Part shown: piece after piece, positions 56,625-64,000 of the stretch
How positions within the stretch are numbered: the stretch's first letter is position 1
Layout of the letters: every line of letters begins with the position of its first letter
Source of the DNA: Exobasidium rhododendri
Lineage: Eukaryota; Basidiomycota; Exobasidiomycetes; Exobasidiales; Exobasidiaceae
Direction of reading: 5' to 3'
Length of the DNA: 64,000 nt
Assembly: GCA_026210745.1 (NCBI GenBank)
Contig: CP110632.1
Location: 2,541,001 to 2,605,000, forward strand
Program-made: the position numbers and the translations under genes
The notes under the pieces: model-generated
What the model was told of the DNA's origin: nothing
The model's input: only the letters and a program-made list of their open reading frames with translations
The model's database searches: none

Positions 56625-57942
56625 ATGGTGAGTACAGGAGGAGGTGGGCTCTTGGAAGGGGCAGGAACGTTTACGAAAAGAACGCTGATACTATGATCGC
56701 ATCGCATTGGCTTTCCTACAGCGACCGATTTTACTGCAAGGTCACGAAAGATCGTTGAATCAGATCAAGTTCAATCGAGAAGGTGATCTTCTTTTTTCCT
56801 GCTCAAAAGACCATGTCGTGAATGCTTGGTTTGCCCACAATGGCGAGCGACTGGGGACGTACGATGGAAATGGAGGAGCGGTCTGGAGTATAGATCCTGA
56901 TTGTGAGTGATCGTTCGCTACGGCAATGAGGGAAAGAAAGGCTTGGATTACTCAATGCTTACACTTTCTACTCACCCTTCGTCTGAAGTCTCTTCGACTT
57001 TGCTCGTCACCGGCTCGGCGGCTAATGAAATGCGACTGTACGAGATCGCCACTGGAAAATGTCTTAAAGTCTGGGAGTTCCCTACAGCCGTCAAACGAGT
57101 TCAGTTCTCCTCGGAAGGGACGCAGGTCTTGGTAATTACGGAAGAGAGAATGGGACATCGAGGAACCCTTCAAGTCTTTAACATCAACAGGGATCCAGAG
57201 ACATGGACGAACCAAGAAAAGGCATCGACACGAACGATCACCTTCAGTGGCAGAAAGGCGACAGTCGCAGCTTGGGCGCCCTTTGACGAATACATCGTGA
57301 CGGGGCATGATGATGGCAAGGTTGCTCTCTATTATCACGATGAAAAAGAACCAGAATCTGGAATAGATGCTGAATTGGAAGAAAAGTCGGAGCAGGCCCA
57401 CGACGCGAATGCTGTGACAGATCTTCAGATGAGTTCCGATCGAACCTACTTTGTCACCAGCTCAAAGGACAAGACTGCAAAGGTGAGAATGCCTAGGCTG
57501 AACTTTCGTCAGCCGATCGTTTCCACCAGTCATGGCTAACACTGCCCTTCTTCTCTACTCCCTTTGCACACAGCTCATCGACACAAAGACACTTCAGATT
57601 ATAAAGACATATGCGACGCAAACACCTCTCAATAGCGCTGCCCTTCATCCAACACGACCTTATGTCATTCTAGGAGGTGGGCAGGAAGCCATGAACGTGA
57701 CCACCACCAGCGCACGACAAGGGAAGTTTGAAGCCCGATTCTGGCACAAGGTATTTGAAGAGGAATGTGCAACGTTGCCCGGTCACTTTGGTCCGCTTAA
57801 TACTATCGCTGTTTCACCCAATGGCAAAGTCTATGCCAGCGGAGGAGAAGACGGTTATGTTCGAGTGTACTGGTTCGATAACGGCTTCTTCAACAGCAAG
57901 CTCTATGGACCTGAGCTGGAGATGGGACCAGAAGATCAATGA
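56625..57942 (+). CDS. TIF34: Translation initiation factor eIF3 subunit i
   Basis: WD40 beta-propeller subunit of eIF3, bound to eIF3b and eIF3g, needed for scanning. Four exons: 56625-56627 (only ATG), 56722-56902, 56989-57482, 57574-57942, giving 348 aa, the usual length. The first exon is the start codon alone; the joined frame reads [19 protein letters not shown], the invariant family N-terminus. WD blocks include [61 protein letters not shown] and [17 protein letters not shown]. The acceptor of exon 3 (CTGAAG) is weaker than usual. Pairs functionally with eIF3j at 10.3 kb, though they are 45 kb apart. Confidence 0.94.
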
Positions 57943-58109
57943 TTGTGCTCGCTTGCTCATGATCACACACACACACACTCTCTCTTTTTCCCTCTCGACC
58001 TTCTTCCTTCGACCATGTGTATTACATCATTTTGTCTTCTCTTTTTTGTGCCTTTCTATCATGGTACATTGGCATATAAAATATTCTATTATTACAAGAT
58101 TGCTCGCTG
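57943..58109. repeat. CA/CT microsatellite in a convergent gap
   Basis: A CA run then CT run at about 57964-57986 in the 167-bp gap between eIF3i and the Tvp38-like gene. Confidence 0.7.
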
Positions 58110-59343
58110 TCACTGATGCTCATCGTCATCCATCTCCCTTTCCCAGAGCGTGCTGTTGCTCCTTCTAGCGTATTGCGGATTGCCGGTGTTACCTTCTTCC
58201 CCATCAAAGAATCCTCGCCTTTCCTCAGAGGAAGGATCTAGCCAAGGAGACGTCGTCTGGTTGTTGCTCCTCCCACCCTGCTCCATTGCTTCCGCATACG
58301 CCTCTTCCTCGTAGTTGAGCAAGATACGATTCGTTTCCTTGTATACATAGTACGACGTAGCAATACCCACCAAGCCGCCTGAGGTAGGATACTAGAGATC
58401 AATACTCGCCAACGTAATTCAACACACACACACACACACACATCCTTGTAGGCCGCATGAACTCACCCACGACGACGTAGCTTCCATTGAGTATCTTGGC
58501 GTGCAAATCGAGACCTGCTCTTGCTCCTCGATCAAACAGCTGAAAGATTTTGTTACCTATGAAGACGTGAAGGAAGAGTTTTGGTGTGGTGGTGATTGTA
58601 GCCACCATGAAATTGAATAGAGAGACAGATTGCAGAGATGCGAAGAACAGGTTGGACATGTTGAAGGGGAACGGCGAGAAGCTGTAGTGAGAAGGGTAAT
58701 CGGCACGTCGTTAGTGCGCAGTCTGCTATGTGAGATGAGGAGAGACAGAGAAATAAGGTAGGCATACTCACCGGACCAATATCGCCATCGATAGGCCCCT
58801 CCGACCTACTGCTTTCTCCATCGCTTTCCATTGTCTTGAATCTCGCAAGGAGTCTATTCGAGTCAACTTTCTTCCAATCAGACTTGTGAGTAAGACGGAC
58901 CTCAGGACGAGAAAGGAAAGGAAGGAACCAAGCAGGCATGCAGAGCTAGCAACTGCCCAGGCCTCCCAGATACTTCCGCTCTCTTTCATAGATCCATCGC
59001 TGGTCTGCACCTTCTGACTCCCCCCGAAAGCCATTCCACTGAGCGTGATCAACGTTCCATATCCAATCATGGGCGGAAAGCTGACGATAAGAACTCCAAG
59101 AATTAGGGATAGCCTTGGGAAGGGAAGATGTCGAATGTAAATTGCTAGTTGGGCTGTATAGTTGAACACTTGCTCAGGTCCTATGATAAAGACTAGAAAG
59201 ATAAACAGAGATGATTGTACGACGAAGAAAAGTAGAAGGAAGAGGCGAGTTATCAAAGGTTGAGCATTGAAGACTTGTATGGTCGAGCATAACCTGCTAT
59301 TAGCTTTGTCCACCCAATCTTTGAGTGACGCCGCCGAAGCCAT
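58110..59343 (-). CDS. Tvp38/TMEM64-family Golgi membrane protein (VTT/SNARE-associated domain)
   Basis: Multi-pass DedA-like membrane protein of the Golgi or ER, from a family with lipid-scramblase members. Three exons: 59343-58772, 58681-58467, 58378-58110, giving 351 aa. Several hydrophobic helices are visible (LFLLLFFVVQSSLFIFLVFI, LSLILGVLIVSFPPMIGYG, ACLLGSFLSFLVL). The VTT core runs from GYGTLITLSGMAFGG to the family's post-hairpin motif RFSPFPFNMSNLFFAS, then LFLHVFIGNKIFQLF. An aromatic-rich helix GIATSYYVYKETNRIL is followed by an acidic cytosolic tail. ATG at 59343 chosen; the open frame upstream has no ATG. Intron 2 contains an AC microsatellite. Confidence 0.85.
58422..58442. repeat. 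AC dinucleotide microsatellite
   Basis: Perfect (AC)n run inside the second intron of the Tvp38-like gene. Confidence 0.85.
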
Positions 59344-59861
59344 GACCTGCCAGAAGCGCGGGAGAAGGGAGGGGCTGCGGCTTCGCAGAAAGAGAGCCCG
59401 GCTATCAGACGAAGGTGAAGAGAAGAGCCGAAAGCGACGGCAGCAGGAGTAGGAACCTGTAGATCTTTCCTCCCCCCCTACCCCTCCTCGCAGATCGACG
59501 CCCTCTTCTCTTTGCCTTCTTGATTTTTGGAGCGGGCCCAAAATTAGACTATAGCCCACTGGTACAAACTAGCGGGGTGCTGCACTCCGTCATACAGATC
59601 TACTGTAATATGTATCAGATATATACGTCACTGACGCGATTCATCAGCAGAACGGTCACCAAGGAGAAGGGAGAAAGAGAGGCCTTCCTCGCCAATGGAG
59701 GAGATGCAGCGCAAGAATGCATACCTTTGCTACTCAAGGCTCACTATTGATTGAAAGTGATCGCTTATCATTCAATCACGAAGACAGGAGGGAGGGAGGG
59801 AGAAATACAAATACAATAGGATCTTTCAATAAAGTCTATCCTCGCCATCTGATATGCCTCT
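59344..59861. other. Intergenic between two minus-strand membrane-protein genes
   Basis: 518 bp with no gene recognised. It holds the Tvp38-like promoter and the 3' UTR of the acyltransferase fusion. Confidence 0.45.
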
Positions 59862-62800
59862 TTAGTCCCTACGTCCTAATCCTGCACTACTGTATCGCCA
59901 CATTGCTTTGCTCATACTGACACCCCAGGCATCAAAGGTCCTGGTAAATACTTCACACCAGATGGCTAGGAGTCCGTAGGAAGTAAGGAAGACGATGGTG
60001 ATTGTAGCCCAGTAGGGTACGCCTGCGTTCAGCAGTGTCAAGCAAAGCCAAGCGCCCCATGTCCAGAAGATTGTGCCGTGAAGGAGATAGAGTGAAAAAG
60101 CATTTCGACCAATGGCACCCCACCAACGAAGCATAAAGAATCCGGCGAAACCCTTGCAAAGATCGCAAAGGACAAAAATTCCAACCACCATGGCGAAAAG
60201 ACTGAATCTTGGATCGTTGTAGTTCTCTCCCGATCTTCCTTCCCAGACTCTAGGAAGAGAGGTCGTCAGATCGGGTAGAAGACCGTGCTCCCAGCTGTTG
60301 AAACTTCTGCCGGGCAGATTGTCGTACTCCAGGTATTGCACCAAGGACCCTCCTAGAAACAAGACCCAGCCTATGATCTGACCATGAATGCGACCGTTCT
60401 TCATGAAACCGGGAAGATGCTTTCCGACGGATAGTGGAACAAGTGGGATACCTCTTGCTGCTGCTTCACGATACTTGAGCTTGTTATCCATGTCGGCAAT
60501 GACTAGACCACAAATAAAGTAGTAATCAAATCGATTCGCATACCAGCTTAACAAGACGCAAAGGAAGTAAAATCCATATCGCTTGTAGACGTTGGGAATC
60601 TCCCTCGAGATGATCACAGTGATCAGAATGGCAAAGGAAGATTGAGTGATCACGGGAATCGTCCAGAGCACACCGGTTGCGTATGTCGTTAGCAAGACTG
60701 GATTTTCCGGTGGTAGTGTGAACCACAAGCCGATCCAAGCATTGATGAAGCTGCCGACACTGTCATAGTCTTGAAAGTACGCCCAGGTGCTCCAAGTCCT
60801 CGAAGCAAGGCGAGGCACCCATTTGTAAGCATCTACTTGAATCAGGAAATAGTTGATGAGGACCGCTCCAAAGGTAGGGAATGCCAGACGGGGTATTCTT
60901 CTCAGCGTAGAATCCGCCAAATCCTGTAGTCGTCCACGCAGCATATACCTGGTGCCCATCACCCTTGCCGGCAGGACAAAAAAGATACCAATCTTTGTAC
61001 CTTGGTTCAACAGAAGCGGTGTGATGAGTCGATAAAACCAGACCTCGAATCCGTTCGTATGGGTGGGTGCGCCTGCCGTGGTGGCAGCATACCAAAACAT
61101 GAGCATGAAATGATTGAAAGAGACCAAGAAACATGCAAATCCACGAAGACCTTCGAGATAGCTTACTCGTGAAGCTCCCGATGCTGTCAAGGCGGCACCG
61201 CCCTCATTCACAAACATATACTGGAGAGCCTTCTTGTACCACGGTTTGGTGGGAACGACATTACCCTCGACGTTATCCAACCGTGCCGCCAAAGTGTCCC
61301 CTTTCTGATCGTCATCCTCCTCCTTCTCCTTGTTGTCGAGTCGAGTCCAAACAGAGATGATGGGACTCGCCTCACCAAGACCATTTCCAAGTAGAGCGAG
61401 AGATGTAAAGCTGGAACCTTTTCGCAATCTTTTGTACTCTTCTTCCGGAAGGCTCTCGGAACGATTCTTGATTGAGAACGAATGACCAAAGTCTTGAAAG
61501 TTGCCGTCGAGGGTATAGTCTGCAAAGAACGGATGCGACACCAATTTCTTGTTCATGTCACTGCATGAATCGTTGTTGTCATCGGTGGCATCGTCACCAA
61601 GACTGTTGTTTCTTGATGCCTTACGGTAATGCTCAGTAGCGGAGGAGCTCTGCGACATTCTATTGACGGGACCAAGTGCAAATTGATTCGTTGGACTAGG
61701 AAAAGTATTCGGGAGCATGCGGGATCCACGTCGTGGCAATGCAGCATAATTCCAAGCAGGCGTGGGCTTCGATATAACGCCGGCCTCGTCTTCTTCACCA
61801 CTTTCGTACTGTTGCAACACTAGGGACGGCTGAGAGACTCTCGCAGGTGTCATGTATCCGGTCATATACGAACTCATCTGGCCTGAGCTACGCCGACGTG
61901 CGTTGTCCAGCGAGTAATGGTGTGGCAGGCTGCCATCAGGTGTAGGAACACTGTGTGGATGTCCAGTAAATTGCACTCGATCTGGCCTTCCCAACCCATC
62001 GTCGTTGGTAACGTCAATCTCCTGTTGCGCGTTCTCCATCAGATCGTCGTTGTCGTCTCTGTCGTCATCATCGTCTTCAATCTCACTGTCGTCACTGTCA
62101 TCCTCCAATTGGGCTCGTGCAAGCGTGGCAGGATCCCATTTCTCCAAGACGCCAGAAGAGAGAGTGCGAGGTATGCTCTCTTCAAGACCATGTCCTTCCA
62201 TCTTGTTCATCTTGTCACTAGTATACGAAGAAAACGTGGTAGCGCCTTCTAGGTGTTGTACAGGTATTTGATTCATTCCCTCGATTGGAGAACTTGGATC
62301 GTGAATATTTTGGTCCGTGGCTAGAGCCTTGTGTCCTGTCCTTCTGGCAACGTAATTTCGGGCAAGGCCGTGCAAGAGAAGGATTACTATGAGACCTCCC
62401 GAAACGGTAATTCCTATCAAACTGTACAACGGAGCCTTTCTGTGAACTTTTGCAGGTGATATGGCAAGAGTAGCTGCTTGTGGAAAGGCAGTGCTACCAC
62501 GTAGGGTCACATCCTCGGTGCTACACTGACCAATACCTGACGCGGCTGCACACTGGGCAACAAAGTCTTCTTCTCGAGCTGAGAGACTACTATTGAAGAA
62601 GAATCTGGCATATTGGACTCTACCGACCTGAACAGCGTGCTGAGGCGGCCCTTCTGATGATGTCGGATCACCGTCACTCCAATGACGAAACGAGATAGGA
62701 ACTGGTGTGGAAGGAACAGTATGCGTGCTATCCTCCGTGACAAGAAGTGTAGAAGACGACAGGTTGGTGTTGTTGTTGCCATAGAGGATCGTATCAGATG

Positions 62801-63569
62801 TCCAATCGAATCGATGTTCCAAGAATCCATCCACACTGCTCCCCGACAGAGTAGAGATCGGCAGCTTCACAGGATTGGCGCTGGTGCCTTGTGCGGAATA
62901 CGACCACTGAAGGGTCGAGTCTTCGCTTTGGTCTGCCATGAACAAGCCAATGTCGATCGTCTCCGATACATTGTATCTAGCGGACATTTGGAACCCAGTG
63001 CCAGCGTCACGGCCAAACGTCGAATTCATCGAAGCTCTGAAAGAACCATACAATATGTCTCGTCTTCTAGTGACGACTGCCGGGCATTGTTTCCGTCAGT
63101 ACATGGAAATTCATCACCCCCAACCCTATTCACTGCTACTCGCACACTCGTTTTCTCACTCACATTCAGCTCCATAGACGATTCTGCTCTTCATTTCTGC
63201 TGGCTGCACATACATTTCCAGCTGCGAATTTTGAATCTGCGTGTTATTGAGCAGGACACCACTACGATACGTTGCGCCGAATGCGTCTTCCCACTTGTCA
63301 AGTTGCCCTCCAATGTTGCTCCAGTCTTGCGTACCATTACCTGTCACACCGGCTCCATTCTGACCATCAGAGTAAGGAGAAGAAGCTGGCACAGCAACGA
63401 TATCCGTACTTGCATCTGTCTCGTTGAAGTAGGTGAAGATGGCATCCGTCCATACGGCTCCCGTGCTAGGATCGGTGTATCCACAAGGACAATCTGCTGC
63501 GCCTACTCCATCGCAAGCCAGCGTGATCAGCAACAAAAATGCAGTGAACACGAGTAATGTCCTCGTCAT
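59862..63569 (-). CDS. ConA/GH16-like ectodomain fused to acyltransferase-3 membrane domain
   Basis: Two exons, 63569-63164 and 63076-59862, giving 1206 aa. A signal peptide (residues 1-24, LLVFTAFLLLITLACDGVGA) leads into a luminal domain resembling GH16/concanavalin-type folds (VYGAEFVTRRRDILYGSFRA across the intron; FEHRFDW-like FLEHRFDWTSDTILYGNN) with many N-x-S/T sites. The GH16 E-x-D-x-E catalytic box is not intact: the matching place reads SETIDIGLF. One membrane helix follows at about residue 350 (LIGITVSGGLIVILLLHGLA), then a disordered cytosolic linker of about 390 residues with acidic runs. The C-terminal part (from about 770) is an acyltransferase-3 domain: YLEGLRGFACFLVSFNHFM with the key His, RRIPRLAFPTF and FSLYLLHGTIFWTWG. 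Likely O-acylation of glycans or lipids; substrate unknown. Confidence 0.82.
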
Positions 63570-64000
63570 ACTAGGCTATCGATTTGACAAGGTGAGGACC
63601 GCAAAATCGAGGCTAAAGACGGGAGGATGAAGAGGCTGTTGACTGGGGTGCCGTGGTATGGCTGTCGCGCTCGCTCACGAGAATTCCACTGTAAGGCTTG
63701 GACTTCGACGAAGCTCTTCAAGCTGGAAAATCGGGAAAAAGGGCGCAGATTTTGCAGATCAGAATTCCCAGACCTTGCTTGGACTTGGTGTGCAATCCCA
63801 CGTTTCTCACCTCAAAGCCCGGGAAAGACGACCTTCACCAGCGACGTGCCGATGAAGACGGCAATTTGCTTTCAACGTTCACAGGCGTCAGTCCTGACCG
63901 ACATAGGGAGTTGGGGAGTCTCCTTTCTGCATCTGTCTGCCGTTGCGTGGACCCTCCCTTCGGAAAGCCGTTTCGGTGTGCATATTCGGGCTGCACAATG
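63570..64000. other. Upstream region of the acyltransferase fusion gene, window end
   Basis: 431 bp holding the promoter of the minus-strand fusion gene. An ATG occupies the last three bases of the window but nothing can be said about a gene there. Confidence 0.4.

Overview
The window is a gene-dense piece of a fungal nuclear chromosome. I resolve 27 protein-coding genes in 64 kb, about one per 2.4 kb. Most carry short introns (about 40-250 nt) with GTGAGT-like donors and CAG/TAG acceptors. Two donors are unusual (GTGCGT in the PI synthase gene, GTTTGT in the permease gene). The gene set (Orc3, SUR2, eIF3i, eIF3j, ING/PHD, Fmp27-type lipid-transfer protein, U2B''-like protein, PAL, Ish1-repeat protein) and the intron-rich structure point to a basidiomycete yeast or smut-like fungus. 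Ustilaginomycotina is my best guess from gene content and intron style, held at low confidence. I see no transposon, LTR element, rRNA, recognisable tRNA or CRISPR.

Layout. 1-8.2 kb: 3' part of V-ATPase subunit a (+), a short poly-Q protein (+), PI synthase (-) and Orc3 (+). 8.3-15 kb: SUR2 hydroxylase (-), eIF3j (+), COQ2 (-) and an ING-family PHD protein (+). 15.1-26.4 kb: one giant BLTP2/Fmp27/Hobbit bridge-like lipid-transfer gene (+, 3746 aa). 26.7-33.8 kb: eS6 (-) and uS15/RPS13 (+) as a divergent ribosomal-protein pair, a metaxin/Sam37-like protein (+), a U1A/U2B'' RRM protein (-) and a nucleolar FKBP (+). 33.9-39.5 kb: an amino-acid/GABA-type permease (-) divergent from phenylalanine ammonia-lyase (+). 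40-45.6 kb: Ish1-repeat protein, HIG1/Rcf2-like protein and a SAM methyltransferase (all +). 45.7-51.2 kb: an unrecognised protein (-), an RraA-like aldolase with an apparent C-terminal frame break (-), cyclophilin H (+) and a homeodomain regulator (-). 53.3-63.6 kb: PP2C phosphatase (-), eIF3i (+), a Tvp38-family membrane protein (-) and a ConA/GH16-like plus acyltransferase-3 fusion (-).

The genes are mainly housekeeping: translation (eS6, uS15, eIF3i, eIF3j), splicing (U2B''-like, CypH), replication (Orc3), membrane lipids (PI synthase, SUR2, BLTP2), mitochondria (COQ2, Sam37-like, Rcf2-like) and acidification (V-ATPase). Many neighbours are divergent with short shared promoters or convergent with very short gaps. 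The most unusual items are the ConA-like/acyltransferase-3 fusion, start codons split from or abutting introns (eS6, eIF3i), a 10-nt microexon inside the methyltransferase core motif, the RraA-like frame break, and the permease-PAL pair with GATA and CGG-N9-CCG motifs in its shared promoter. I did not find evidence for a wholly new multi-gene system. Exon structures are read by eye from splice signals, reading frame and family conservation.
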